In this document: piece after piece, positions 6,546 through 15,870 of the stretch | Numbering within the stretch: the stretch's first letter is position 1 | How the letters are laid out: every line of letters begins with the position of its first letter | Origin: Xanthocytophaga agilis | GTDB taxonomy: Bacteria > Bacteroidota > Bacteroidia > Cytophagales > 172606-1 | Assembly: GCF_030068605.1 (NCBI RefSeq) | Contig: NZ_JASJOU010000001.1 | Coordinates: forward strand, 1,488,001 to 1,552,000 | Direction: 5' to 3' | DNA length: 64,000 bases | The notes under the pieces: generated by a model | The model's database searches: none | Told to the model about the DNA's origin: nothing | What the model saw: only the letters and a program-made list of their open reading frames with translations | Position numbers and translations under genes: made by a program

Positions 6546-8777
6546 ATGAATCCATTTATTACAGTAAGCCTTCGTCAAAAGGCCATTTTTATTCCGAATG
6601 TAGAAAATGCTACAATCAACAAAACGCTTAGAGGAACTACCTCAGTGCTGGTAGCCAATTTAGGTAAATTAGGATATGGTGTATCTGAACCTTTATTGCA
6701 TGCACTTAATCAGACAACACCTGCTTTCCAGGCAAATCTACTGGAGAAGTTTCGGGAAGTAATGGGCGTCAACAAGAACTGGACTCCATTGGTAAAAGGA
6801 TGGGATACACCAACAGGTGAGACTGTAACAGATCATATCATTACATTCTTTGTCAATGTCTTTGAAGGACGTGGTACTACACTGCCTTGTGGACACATTA
6901 TTCCAGCTAATACATTTCCATTGGAACGCTACAATGGTTGCCCATTCTGCGGAACGCCGTTTGAGTTTGGAAAAGTTGAATTGTATGGTCAGGGAAGTAA
7001 GCTAAAAATGCTGGAGCTATGGACTGAGAAAGAGCTAAAAAACTTTTTCAAAGATTTACTTACATCCAAAACAGCATTAGATGCCACACAGATTGATAGT
7101 CTGAAAATCTTATTGAAAGAACTGCCATTGCCGGAAGTGTCTATCGGAATGAAAGAAACACTGATGACAGTGATAGATATATGTATTGAGCAAAACCAAC
7201 CCGAAAAAGCACAGGCATTGTTTACTTCTCCTACGGATATCCTGCGTTATCTGTGGTATAAGCATACAGGTTTCTTACAGATTATAGAGCCAAAGACCAT
7301 TATCCAGCGCCATAAAAACAATAACAGGCATACTGTGTCCTTGCTGGGAAATAGTGCAAAAGCGAAACTGGCTGCTAAAGATGCATTAAAGCTGAAATAC
7401 AGTCGTAAGACTAGTAGTATGGTAGCGCATTGGTTGAACAATCTGCCAATGGACGCAGAAAAGATGTGTGAGATGATGCACCCAAAACGTGGAATGTGGG
7501 TACGGTTTATCCGGGCGTTACGTCTGGCTGAATACAGCAAACGTGCAGGCTTTGAGAAGCTGAAAGAGATGATGGATTTGTTTTACAATCAGGTGTATGA
7601 AGTATGGCAGGGACGTGTCAATCAGTTCCGTCTGCGTATGGATCAGGATAATACCTTAAAACTGTTGAAACAACGTCCGGGTCTTTTTGCACGATCGCTG
7701 TTTGCCAATATGTTATGGTTTGGAAGCGAACCTGTTGTCGAGGCTTTTGCGGAAGTCATTGACAAAGTACCTGCTCGTCTGGTATTTACCTTGAATATGT
7801 ATGCAGAAAATTATTTCACGAAAGGCTTTAACCGGGTAGTAAAACCACTGGGAGGTGTTAGCAAGAATATTCCGGCCAATGCACTTCTACCTTTATACAA
7901 TGATGATCAGCTGGATGAGATGAAGTCAGCAGTAGCCGATCTTTGTCTGGTTGCCATGGAAAAACGTTTTGCAGCACAGGAAACAAAAAGCAAAACTATT
8001 TACATTGATCCGATCCTGTTTAAGATGCCTGTATCTATCGGTGACCGTAGTGACAATGTGCAGGATTTGCCTTCGGCTTTAATGGGAACTCGTTTTCCAA
8101 TTGAAGGAGACACCGTACGTTTATTTATGCAGTGGGGAACAGGTTTGCCTGCCCAACATATGGATATGGACTTGAGTTGTCATATTGCGTTTGCGTCTAG
8201 AATGGAATTCTGCTCTTACTCTTCTCTGGTAGCAACCGGCTGTAAGCACAGTGGAGATATCCGAAGCATTCCAAACCAGATTGGAACAGCCGAATACATT
8301 GAAATCAATGTAAATGAACTGCGTAAGGCACAGGCAAAATATGTAACGTTTACTTGCAATGCGTATAGCAATGGCTCTATCACCCCTAATCTGGTGATTG
8401 GCTGGATGAACACTCGCTTTCCAATGAAGATATCTGAACAAACCGGAGTAGCCTATGATCCATCCTGTGTACAGTATCAGGTTCGTGTAACCAATAGTCT
8501 GGCAAAGGGAATGGTATTCGGGGTACTGGATGTAGAAGCTAAAGAAGTTATCTGGCTGGAAATGCCATTTGGAGGACAGGTTGTACAAGGTCTGGATACA
8601 CGAAATATAGAATCTATGCTCAAAAAGCTGGATAGCAAGTTAAGTGTAGGAAATCTATTGTCTATCAAGGCCAATGCACAAAAACTGCAGGTTTTAGAGA
8701 CACCAGAAGCAGATGAGGTATATACCCAGCAATGGGCTATGAATGCTGCGGCAGTTACACAATTGTTAGTAGATTAA
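6546..8777 (+). CDS. RING-like zinc domain protein with TerD-like C-terminal domain (MXAN_6230/SCO0854-type)
   Basis: 743 aa, soluble, no signal peptide. Residues 115-135 hold a RING/zinc-ribbon-like site (CGH at 115-117, CPFC at 132-135). The middle (about 180-500) is helical. Around 530-640 there is a TerD-like beta-sandwich signature: RLFMQWG, DMDLS (near 540) and KHSGD (near 566), then YIEINVNELRK. The order RING, helical domain and TerD-like domain resembles the family I remember as MXAN_6230/SCO0854 RING domain proteins; that is recall, not a search. TerD domains belong to tellurite/stress-response systems. Motif copy 6 is 56 nt upstream, and no terminator separates the gene from the split tRNAs, so co-expression is likely. 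A role in binding or sensing those RNAs is inference. A strong terminator follows. Confidence 0.8.
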   Translation: MNPFITVSLRQKAIFIPNVENATINKTLRGTTSVLVANLGKLGYGVSEPLLHALNQTTPAFQANLLEKFREVMGVNKNWTPLVKGWDTPTGETVTDHIITFFVNVFEGRGTTLPCGHIIPANTFPLERYNGCPFCGTPFEFGKVELYGQGSKLKMLELWTEKELKNFFKDLLTSKTALDATQIDSLKILLKELPLPEVSIGMKETLMTVIDICIEQNQPEKAQALFTSPTDILRYLWYKHTGFLQIIEPKTIIQRHKNNNRHTVSLLGNSAKAKLAAKDALKLKYSRKTSSMVAHWLNNLPMDAEKMCEMMHPKRGMWVRFIRALRLAEYSKRAGFEKLKEMMDLFYNQVYEVWQGRVNQFRLRMDQDNTLKLLKQRPGLFARSLFANMLWFGSEPVVEAFAEVIDKVPARLVFTLNMYAENYFTKGFNRVVKPLGGVSKNIPANALLPLYNDDQLDEMKSAVADLCLVAMEKRFAAQETKSKTIYIDPILFKMPVSIGDRSDNVQDLPSALMGTRFPIEGDTVRLFMQWGTGLPAQHMDMDLSCHIAFASRMEFCSYSSLVATGCKHSGDIRSIPNQIGTAEYIEINVNELRKAQAKYVTFTCNAYSNGSITPNLVIGWMNTRFPMKISEQTGVAYDPSCVQYQVRVTNSLAKGMVFGVLDVEAKEVIWLEMPFGGQVVQGLDTRNIESMLKKLDSKLSVGNLLSIKANAQKLQVLETPEADEVYTQQWAMNAAAVTQLLVD

Positions 8778-8812
8778 TGGGCTAATCCCGAATTTGGGAT
8801 CTTAGTCTTTAT

Positions 8813-8859
8813 CCAACGCCTATGCTTTTGAAATGAGTATAGGTGTTGGGTTATTTTTT
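8813..8859 (+). terminator. Rho-independent terminator after the RING/TerD gene
   Basis: CCAACGCCTAT (8813-8823) pairs with ATAGGTGTTGG (8839-8849) over 11 bp including one G-U, followed by a T-rich run (8851-8859). It closes the split-tRNA/RING transcription unit. Confidence 0.8.
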
Positions 8860-8922
8860 AAGAAATCTATCTCCCTTCATTAGTTTATTGTCCCAATCAT
8901 TTTTCTTCTTATAGCTTCTTCC

Positions 8923-9066
8923 TTTTTTGCTTTCCCAAAAAACGAAGCAAAAAAGGGCACCTTTTCCCGATCCTCCCGCCCACTGGTCAAAGGCCAACCT
9001 CGCGGGAAAAGGAAGGCCAAAGCACCTACACCACCTACCACGATTGAAGTCATGGTCTCTCTTTGT
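8923..9066. repeat. Dispersed intergenic repeat, copy A
   Basis: About 145 bp of GC-rich sequence in an otherwise gene-free gap (8860-9132). It matches 37547-37694 along its length: TTTTTTGCTT-(G/C)-CCCAAAAAA, CCCGATCCT-CCGCCCAC, AAGGCCAACCTCGCGGGAAAA and a final TTTGTA. CCCGC and GCGGG inside it can pair. Open frames on the minus strand (8851-9099, 8880-9071) are by-products of the repeat and probably not proteins. Confidence 0.75.
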
Positions 9067-9132
9067 AGCATCTTTGTTTTTGTGAACTATGTATTTCAAT
9101 CAAGTTCTTTGCCTCAAAATTTGGGATGAATT

Positions 9133-9465
9133 ATGTTTAGTCATTATAAAACAGATGATCTTGTGAAACAACGAATGAAGCTAATGCCTGAATTTGAGTG
9201 TTATCCAATATGGATAGCAGATGCAGAAGGAATACATCACAATATATCTATTGATTCACTTCTTATAACTAGCGCGTTAAAGAAAAGACTGGAAGAATGG
9301 GATAGTCAATTTCAATTGACATTCAATAGTAATTATCCTCCTGATTCAGACTTTACCAGTGAGTCAGAAAGAGAAGCCTACCAAAAAGAAGGAGTCGAAA
9401 TATACCAGCAACTGGTCAATGAGTTGGGAAACACTTTTGAGATACGCTATTATCCTTCCTATTAA
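9133..9465 (+). CDS. Hypothetical small protein, 110 aa
   Basis: Cytosolic, acidic, no signal peptide or transmembrane segment. It has WIADAEGIHHNISIDSL early and a C-terminal helix (EAYQKEGVEIYQQLVNELG) followed by the strand FEIRYYPSY. Size and composition resemble the many small Bacteroidota orphan or immunity-like proteins, but I recognise no family and no toxin gene is adjacent. It stands alone between the dispersed repeat and a bidirectional terminator. Confidence 0.6.
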   Translation: MFSHYKTDDLVKQRMKLMPEFECYPIWIADAEGIHHNISIDSLLITSALKKRLEEWDSQFQLTFNSNYPPDSDFTSESEREAYQKEGVEIYQQLVNELGNTFEIRYYPSY

Positions 9466-9498
9466 AAAAGCTAAATAACTTTGTGCCTATCTAAAACT

Positions 9499-9531
9499 AA
9501 AAAACCTTCCTCAAAACAAGGAAGGTTTTTT
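9499..9531. terminator. Bidirectional terminator between convergent genes
   Basis: A-run, AACCTTCCT (9503-9511), loop, AGGAAGGTT (9519-9527) and T-run. The A and T flanks make it work in both directions, serving the 9133-9465 gene and the minus-strand efflux operon ending at 9552. Confidence 0.85.
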
Positions 9532-9551
9532 CCATTACTAACTATTAACTT

Positions 9552-10976
9552 TCAACCTCCACCCAGTGATCGGTATAACTCTACCATGGCATCCAGTTGC
9601 TGGCGCTTGATAGAAGCCTGATCTAACCGAGCTTGTAAACCATTGCTTTGTGCTGTGATAACTTCCAGATAATTAGCAATCCCGCTTTTAAACAGAGCCT
9701 GAGCATTCTGAATAGCTCCTCTCTGTATTTCTACCCGATTGGATGCTATTTGCTGTTGTTCCTGTAACTTTTCAATCCGGACAAGTGCATTTGAAACCTC
9801 TCCTACTGCATTAAGCACAGTTTGTCGAAACCGAAGTTCTGACTCCTGACTTTGTATTCTAGCAACTTCCAGTTGGGTTTTCAATGCTCTACGTTGAAAT
9901 ACAGGCTGAGCTATTCCACCCGCTACGGTTCCGAATAATGACCCAGGTACAACAAACCATTCACTTGCCTGAAAGGCATTTACACCACCTGCAGCGGTAA
10001 TATTTAGAGTTGGATAGCGATTGGCCTGTGCAGCTCCTACCCGCGCATTGGCTGCCACCAGCTCCATTTCACTGGCTCGTACATCCGGGCGTTTGCTGAT
10101 TACCTGTGCAGGAATTCCTGTTTTTACGTCAGTCCATAATTGAAAATCATTCAGACGCGAATGTGCAACGGGTGTTCCAGGCAACTCACCTGCCAAAATA
10201 TGTAAGGCATTTTCCTGAATCGTGATTTCCTGTTCCAGTTGAGACACCAGCAGTGCTGCTGCCTGCGCCTGAGACTGAGTTTGCTGTACAGCCAGTTCTG
10301 TCACTTCCCCGGCAGTCTTTTGCAATTGCATCATCTGTACGATGGTATCACTTAGCAGTTTATTCTGGCGGGCAACCTCCAGTTGTTGCTCCAGCATCAG
10401 CAGGTTAAAATAGTTCTGTGATACATTGGCGATCAAACGTGTTTTCACAGCCCGGCTGGCTTCTGCAGATTGTAAGTAGGTTGCTCGTACTGCTTCGTTC
10501 TGCCGACGAATTTTCCCCCAGATATCAAGCTCCCAGGATAATGTAAGCTGGGCTGTGTAATCTTCCAGATGGTTTCGACCTAAAAAGTTTTCCAGACTAA
10601 GTCCATTCAAACTGTTTTTGGATGGGGTAGTACTGGAAGCAGCCACCTGAGCATTGACTGCAGGTAAGAGTGCTACACGTGATTGTTTTACGTATGCCTC
10701 TGCGGTTTCTACTCGTTTGATAGCTAGTTGCATATCGTAATTCTGCGTCAGTGCTTTGTCTATCCATTGACGTAATACAGGATCAGGAAATAACTGATTC
10801 CAGCTGATATCAACTATACTGGAATCGGTAGCAGCTACCGTGTGAAACTGAGCAGGCAACGCTACAGAGGGCCGTTGATAATCTTTTCCGGCCTTGCAGC
10901 CTGCAACCCACAGGAGAAGCCACAGCCCAGCTACATACAGTAGGGACTGTGAAGTTCTTTTATATTTATTTTTCAT
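9552..10976 (-). CDS. RND efflux outer membrane lipoprotein (OprM/NodT type)
   Basis: 474 aa. Lipoprotein signal with Cys 27 in VAGC, followed by KDYQRPSVALPAQFH, the classic OprM/CusC/NodT opening. Two outer-membrane efflux repeats follow; SKRPDVRASEMELVAANARVGAAQANRYPTLN divides them, with PVFQRRALKTQLEVARIQ in the second. It forms the outer-membrane channel of the tripartite pump whose inner-membrane part (11081-14242) and adaptor (14318-15499) lie upstream on the same strand. A 104-bp gap with a strong hairpin (11031-11068) separates it from the pump gene and may tune its level. Confidence 0.93.
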   Translation of the reverse strand: MKNKYKRTSQSLLYVAGLWLLLWVAGCKAGKDYQRPSVALPAQFHTVAATDSSIVDISWNQLFPDPVLRQWIDKALTQNYDMQLAIKRVETAEAYVKQSRVALLPAVNAQVAASSTTPSKNSLNGLSLENFLGRNHLEDYTAQLTLSWELDIWGKIRRQNEAVRATYLQSAEASRAVKTRLIANVSQNYFNLLMLEQQLEVARQNKLLSDTIVQMMQLQKTAGEVTELAVQQTQSQAQAAALLVSQLEQEITIQENALHILAGELPGTPVAHSRLNDFQLWTDVKTGIPAQVISKRPDVRASEMELVAANARVGAAQANRYPTLNITAAGGVNAFQASEWFVVPGSLFGTVAGGIAQPVFQRRALKTQLEVARIQSQESELRFRQTVLNAVGEVSNALVRIEKLQEQQQIASNRVEIQRGAIQNAQALFKSGIANYLEVITAQSNGLQARLDQASIKRQQLDAMVELYRSLGGG

Positions 10977-11030
10977 AGATTTATTAATAGTTATGTACAG
11001 TTGCCATGCAAGCTGGCAAGTTGAGTAGTG

Positions 11031-11068
11031 GTCTATTCTTCAGATTTTGTAAGATCTGAAGAATAGAC
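11031..11068 (-). other. Intra-operon hairpin between pump and outer-membrane channel genes
   Basis: GTCTATTCTTCAGAT (11031-11045) is the exact reverse complement of 11054-11068, giving a 15-bp stem with an 8-nt loop. No long T-run follows in the transcribed (minus) direction, so it looks like a processing, stability or partial-termination element rather than a full terminator. Confidence 0.55.
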
Positions 11069-11080
11069 TGTTATAGATTA

Positions 11081-14000
11081 CTAGGGAGCCACAGCTTCTA
11101 CTTCTTCATGATGTTTGACTACAGATTTTGGACGTTTTATTTTTTCCTGTACATGCTGGCAAATCACAAACAGAACCGGAATAATAAACAACCCTAGTAC
11201 TACACCTGTAAGCATCCCTCCTGCAGCACCGATACTGATGGATTTATTTCCCATCGCAGAGGAGCCTGTTGCCCGCATCAAAGGAACCAATCCGGCAATA
11301 AAGGCAAAGGATGTCATCAGAATAGGTCGTAATCGAAGCCTTGCCGCTTCCAGAGCTGATGCCAGCAAGCCCATGCCTGCCTGACGACGTTGTAAAGCAT
11401 ATTCGACAATCAGAATGGCATTTTTAGAAAGCAACCCTATCAACATAATCAATCCTACCTGTACATAAATATTGTTATCAATTCCAGCAGGATTGATGAA
11501 CAGGAACACACCCAAAATTCCCGGAGGTATAGACAGAATGACAGAGAAAGGTAGAATATAACTCTCAAACTGAGCTGCCAGTAGGAAGTACACAAATACC
11601 AGACACAACAGGAAGATCACACCGGATTGTCCGCCAGAAGCAATTTCTTCCTTCGACATACCTGTCCATTCATAGGAATAGGTACGTGGTAAGTGTTTCT
11701 TGGCAACTTGCTCTACTGCTTTGATAGCATCACCAGAACTATAACCAGGAGCAGGCTGCCCATTGATCATTACAGAGTTGAACAGGTTGTTTCGGGTTAC
11801 TGTCTGGGTTCCAAATACCCGTTTCAGAGAGACAAGTGTATTTACAGGTACCATCTCCCCTGTCTGGTTTTTCACATATATACCTGCCAGAGATGTTGGC
11901 GTTGCACGCTGATCTGCTTCTGCCTGTATAATAACCCGGTAGAACTTCCCAAACCGGTTAAAGTCTGACACAAAACTGCTACCGTAGTATACCTGCATAG
12001 TCTGTAATAAACTGCTGATGGAGACACCTAGTTGTTTGGCTTTTTTCTCATCTACTTCCAGCATCAGTTGCGGATTGGCGGTACTGAATGTAGTAAAAGC
12101 AAACGCTATCTCTTTGCGTTTCATCAACTCGCCAATAAAAGCATTGGCAGTTTGTCCCAATCCGTCCAGTGAACCACTGGCTCTGTCCTGCAACATCAAC
12201 TCAAATCCCCCCATGTTGCTGAAGCCTGGTACTGTAGGCAAATTGAATAACAACACGTTGGCTTCCTTGATACTGGCCAACCTCTGATTTGCCAGTTGCA
12301 TTACCTGATTGAGATCACGTACCTCTCCCCGCTCTTCGTTAGGCTTTAGTCTCACAAAACCTACTGCATAATTGGAGCTAATGGAGTTGGTTAGAATATT
12401 CATTCCGGTTACTCCTATGTATTCCCGAACCGCATCCATACTAGCCAGAATGCTATCTACTTTTTCCACCACATGCTGTGTACGTTGCAGGGAAGAACCC
12501 GCAGGCATGGTAATCGAATATACCATAAACGACTGGTCTTCATTAGGAATGAAACCGGTTGGCGTACTACGCACAATCCATACGGTAACACCGGTCACCA
12601 GTACGAGACCGGCAATTGCCAACCATTTCCGGCGAACCAGAAACCGAAGTGCACCTACATATTTATTGGTAATTGCTTCAAATCCTGAATTGAAGGAATG
12701 AAAGAACCGATCTGCAAAGTTTTGTTTGCCGTGAGAACTCTCTTCTGAATGGTCTTTCAGCAATAGTGCACACAACGCAGGACTCAGTGTCAAGGCGTTA
12801 ATAGCAGAAATCAGAATGGCAATAGCCAATGTAAAAGCAAATTGCCGATAAAACACACCAGCAGGACCTTGCATAAAACCTACCGGAATAAATACTGCCG
12901 ACATTACCAGTGTGATAGATATAATAGCACCTGAAATCTCCTGCATGGAACGAATCGTAGCAATCTGTGGAGACAGATGTGTTCCTTCCATTTTGGTATG
13001 CACCGCTTCCACTACCACAATGGCATCATCCACTACAATACCAATCGCCAGAATCAAGGCAAACAATGTCAGCAAATTGATACTGAAGCCGAATAACTGC
13101 ATGAAGAAAAACGTACCAATAATAGCTACAGGTACTGCAACAGCAGGAATCAGGGTAGCTCTGAAATTTTGCAGGAAGATAAACACCACAATTACCACCA
13201 GTATAAATGCTTCTACCAGTGTATGTTTTACCTGCTCAATAGACTCATCCAGATACTCTTTAGTACTATAAATAATAGTATGATCTATACCTGCAGGAAG
13301 AGCTTCAGTAGCTTTTTTGAACAACGCATTGATCTGTGTCTGAATATCATTGGCATTGGAGCCTGCTGTCTGGTAAATGGCAATCCCGATGCCATGTTTG
13401 CCATTTACATGGGTATTGTTGTTGTATGTAAATGAACCCAGTTCTACACGAGCCACATCTTTCAGATGCAGAAACGAACCATCCGGATTCGCTTTCAGAA
13501 TAATATCTTCAAACTGAGTTCCTTTGTTACGTTTGCCTTTGTATTTGATTACATATTCAAACGATTCCAGGCTATTCTCACCCAACCGACCAGGTGCAGC
13601 TTCCAGGTTCTGCTCCTGAATAGCAGCCATCACCTCCTGTGGAGATAACTGATACGCAGCCAAACGATCAGGCTTCAGCCAGATTCGCATAGCATAGTCC
13701 TTGGAGCCAAAAGTCATAGCTTGTCCAACACCCGGTACACGCTGAATTTCAGGAATGATATTGATACGTGCATAGTTTTGCAGAAACGTTTCATTGTAGC
13801 GTTCTTCATCGCTAAACAGGTTCAGTACCATAATCATACTGTTCTGTTGCTTCTGTGTACTGATCCCTGCCTGAATAACTTCCTGTGGCAATTGACTGGT
13901 TACTTTGTCTACCCGGTTCTGCACATTGACAGCTGCCTGATTCGGATCGGTTCCCAGTTTGAAATAGACACTCAGTGTCATAGTGCCATCATTGTTGGAG

Positions 14001-14242
14001 TTAGAGGTCATGTAGGTCATGTTTTCCACTCCATTGACAGCTTCTTCGATAGGAGTAGCTACCGAACGGGCCACCACTTCGGCGTTGGCACCCGGATAAT
14101 TGGCCTGTACCTGTACGCTGGGTGGAGCAATGTCCGGAAACTGTGTCACCGGTAAAGACACCAGTGATATGACTCCCAGTAGCACCAGGAGGATGGAGAC
14201 AACCGTAGCCAGTACGGGTCTTTCAATAAATTTCTGTAACAT
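11081..14242 (-). CDS. RND multidrug efflux permease (HAE1/AcrB family)
   Basis: 1053 aa, the normal AcrB length. N-terminus FIERPVLATVVSILLVLLG is the first helix; the porter domain has SLPVTQFPDIAPPSVQV and YPGANAEVV. The TM4 proton-relay aspartates are in GIVVDDAIVVVEAV (near 405-410), and the C-terminal repeat ends with KNAILIVEYALQRR and ALEAARLRLRPILMTSFAFI. Inner-membrane drug/proton antiporter exporting hydrophobic compounds. It lies 75 bp after the adaptor gene and before the outer-membrane lipoprotein gene. Confidence 0.96.
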   Translation of the reverse strand: MLQKFIERPVLATVVSILLVLLGVISLVSLPVTQFPDIAPPSVQVQANYPGANAEVVARSVATPIEEAVNGVENMTYMTSNSNNDGTMTLSVYFKLGTDPNQAAVNVQNRVDKVTSQLPQEVIQAGISTQKQQNSMIMVLNLFSDEERYNETFLQNYARINIIPEIQRVPGVGQAMTFGSKDYAMRIWLKPDRLAAYQLSPQEVMAAIQEQNLEAAPGRLGENSLESFEYVIKYKGKRNKGTQFEDIILKANPDGSFLHLKDVARVELGSFTYNNNTHVNGKHGIGIAIYQTAGSNANDIQTQINALFKKATEALPAGIDHTIIYSTKEYLDESIEQVKHTLVEAFILVVIVVFIFLQNFRATLIPAVAVPVAIIGTFFFMQLFGFSINLLTLFALILAIGIVVDDAIVVVEAVHTKMEGTHLSPQIATIRSMQEISGAIISITLVMSAVFIPVGFMQGPAGVFYRQFAFTLAIAILISAINALTLSPALCALLLKDHSEESSHGKQNFADRFFHSFNSGFEAITNKYVGALRFLVRRKWLAIAGLVLVTGVTVWIVRSTPTGFIPNEDQSFMVYSITMPAGSSLQRTQHVVEKVDSILASMDAVREYIGVTGMNILTNSISSNYAVGFVRLKPNEERGEVRDLNQVMQLANQRLASIKEANVLLFNLPTVPGFSNMGGFELMLQDRASGSLDGLGQTANAFIGELMKRKEIAFAFTTFSTANPQLMLEVDEKKAKQLGVSISSLLQTMQVYYGSSFVSDFNRFGKFYRVIIQAEADQRATPTSLAGIYVKNQTGEMVPVNTLVSLKRVFGTQTVTRNNLFNSVMINGQPAPGYSSGDAIKAVEQVAKKHLPRTYSYEWTGMSKEEIASGGQSGVIFLLCLVFVYFLLAAQFESYILPFSVILSIPPGILGVFLFINPAGIDNNIYVQVGLIMLIGLLSKNAILIVEYALQRRQAGMGLLASALEAARLRLRPILMTSFAFIAGLVPLMRATGSSAMGNKSISIGAAGGMLTGVVLGLFIIPVLFVICQHVQEKIKRPKSVVKHHEEVEAVAP

Positions 14243-14317
14243 AAGATAAAGAGTTAGCTGGAGACCTAAAATATAGGTCCCTTATGAGGTTGAATTCCAG
14301 GATAAAATGGAGTATGC

Positions 14318-15499
14318 TTACAAAGGATTCGCTTGTAACAAACTATCCAAGGATACGCGTTGCGGTTTGATCAACGCACCATCACGTAACCGGTTATGTC
14401 CGGCAAAAACTATCTGCTCGCCTGCTTTTATCCCATTGCCCACCAGATAATAATTGCCACTCTGATCTGCAATCTGCACAGGCCGGCTAACTACCTTATT
14501 GCTATCTGTTACTGTAAATACCAGCACCTGGTCCTGTAATTCAAAGGTAGCCTCCTGAGGAATTACCATGGCGGTATTATACAGATTAGGTAGCCGGACT
14601 TTGCCTGTGTTTCCAGAACGTAACAAGCCTCCCGGATTAGGAAAACTGGCTCTGAAGCTGATAGAGCCCATCGTTTTGTTAAACTGACCTTCCAGCGTTT
14701 CTATCTTTCCAGGTTGAGGAAACAAGCTATTATCAGAGAGCACTAACTGAACCGGAGGAAGATGTTTAATCTTCTCCTGAATGGTATTGCCGGGAAACCT
14801 TTCCTTAAACTGTAAAAACTCAGCTTCACTCATGGAAAAATAGGCATACATCTCATTGACATCAGATAAAACTGTAAGAGACTGCGGTTCGCTGCGGCCT
14901 ACCAGACTGCCGGTTTTGTAGGGAATTCTTCCTATATATCCGCTCACAGGAGCGGTAATGTGTGTGTATCCAAGATTAATCCGGGCACTGGACACCATAG
15001 CCTGCGCCTGAGCCTCATTGGCTTTGGCAGCTTCATAGGCAGCCTGGGCCGACTGAAGTTGTATCTCCGATACTACTTTATTTTGTACCAGAGGAGTCAG
15101 ACGATCCACTTCCAGTTTTGCTTTGGTTACACTCGCTTTGGCTGCCAGCAGGCTAGCCTCTGCAGTGTGTAACTGCTCTCTGTAAGGAGCCTCGTTGATC
15201 TGGAATAAAGGTTGCCCTTTTGTCACAAAGGCGCCTTCATCAATATAAATCTTTTCCAGATAGCCATCTACCTGGGGTCGAATCTCGATATTTACTTTTC
15301 CTTCCAGGGTAGCAGGTATATCCCGATGGGTACTGGCAGACATCGACTTCACTTCCAACACCGGAATTTCTGGTGTTTCCATCTGGTTTCCAGCTTGTTC
15401 CGAATTACCGCCACAGGCATAAAGAAGGCCTAGCAACAGACTATGAAGAAATACATTAGTAATTGCAGAAACGAGTTTTGAATGGTTTAACGGTTGCAT
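14318..15499 (-). CDS. RND efflux periplasmic adaptor lipoprotein (AcrA/MexA type)
   Basis: 393 aa. Lipobox LLYAC (Cys 29) predicts a lipid-anchored periplasmic protein. Barrel-sandwich halves: EIRPQVDGYLEKIYIDEGAFVTKGQPLF and APVSGYIGRIPYKTGSLV, separated by a coiled-coil hairpin of Ala/Glu/Lys-rich helices; then beta-barrel and membrane-proximal domains ending in GIKAGEQIVFAGHNRLRDG. First structural gene of the second RND operon. The AraC-type gene upstream is on the same strand but separated by 371 bp containing a terminator-like hairpin, so this operon probably has its own promoter. Confidence 0.94.
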   Translation of the reverse strand: MQPLNHSKLVSAITNVFLHSLLLGLLYACGGNSEQAGNQMETPEIPVLEVKSMSASTHRDIPATLEGKVNIEIRPQVDGYLEKIYIDEGAFVTKGQPLFQINEAPYREQLHTAEASLLAAKASVTKAKLEVDRLTPLVQNKVVSEIQLQSAQAAYEAAKANEAQAQAMVSSARINLGYTHITAPVSGYIGRIPYKTGSLVGRSEPQSLTVLSDVNEMYAYFSMSEAEFLQFKERFPGNTIQEKIKHLPPVQLVLSDNSLFPQPGKIETLEGQFNKTMGSISFRASFPNPGGLLRSGNTGKVRLPNLYNTAMVIPQEATFELQDQVLVFTVTDSNKVVSRPVQIADQSGNYYLVGNGIKAGEQIVFAGHNRLRDGALIKPQRVSLDSLLQANPL

Positions 15500-15541
15500 A
15501 GATTATACGGTTAATAGTTAAAAAATATATCTGGCTCTTAT

Positions 15542-15583
15542 CTTTCAGTACATAGCATTCCCATCAGACTTTCTCTCTGAAAG
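15542..15583 (-). promoter_or_regulatory. Inverted CTTTCAG/CTGAAAG pair upstream of the efflux adaptor gene
   Basis: CTTTCAG (15542-15548) and CTGAAAG (15577-15583) are inverted half-sites 43-84 bp before the adaptor ATG. The same pair within a similar context (TTATCTTTCAGTA ... CTGAAAGTT) occurs upstream of the AraC gene at 16872-16906. Candidate binding site for that AraC regulator (inference). Confidence 0.5.
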
Positions 15584-15775
15584 TTTTTCTTATTGGAAAT
15601 TCTGTCTATTAAATCTACTGGCAACTTCTGTTGACAAACAGGTTATGGAGTCAAAGGCATGGGAATATCAAGGCATGCATTATTCATACCAGCACCAATC
15701 TTCAACAGAGATAGGGATATACTTTCAGGTCAGTGGTGGCAACAACAGACTAACTGCGGACCTGTGCAAGTAAAA

Positions 15776-15862
15776 ATACCGGAAGCCATAGGAGAATAGG
15801 TGTGTGTCTATGTCCTGTAATAGTTAAGAATCAATAGGACAAAGGTAAAAGGCTTCCGGTAT
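15776..15862 (-). terminator. Long hairpin downstream of the AraC gene
   Basis: ATACCGGAAGCC (15776-15787) is the exact reverse complement of 15851-15862; an inner GTCCT/AGGAC pair shortens the loop. Read on the minus strand the stem ends in GGTATTTTTAC, giving a short U-run. It starts 9 bp after the AraC stop and probably ends that transcript. The remaining 15584-15775 shows nothing clear. Confidence 0.6.
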
Positions 15863-15870
15863 AAAATGAT

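Noticed and set aside
8851-9099. Minus-strand ORF in the gap after the RING/TerD gene
   Set aside because: It lies inside a dispersed repeat whose second copy (37547-37694) gives a similar but not codon-preserved frame; probably not a protein.
12372-12701. Plus-strand frames opposite the RND permease (12372-12701 and others)
   Set aside because: All lie antisense to a full-length, motif-complete RND gene and show no independent signals.
15645-15773. 42-aa plus-strand frame between the efflux adaptor and AraC genes
   Set aside because: No family, runs into the terminator hairpin, and lies on the strand opposite to both neighbours; likely chance.
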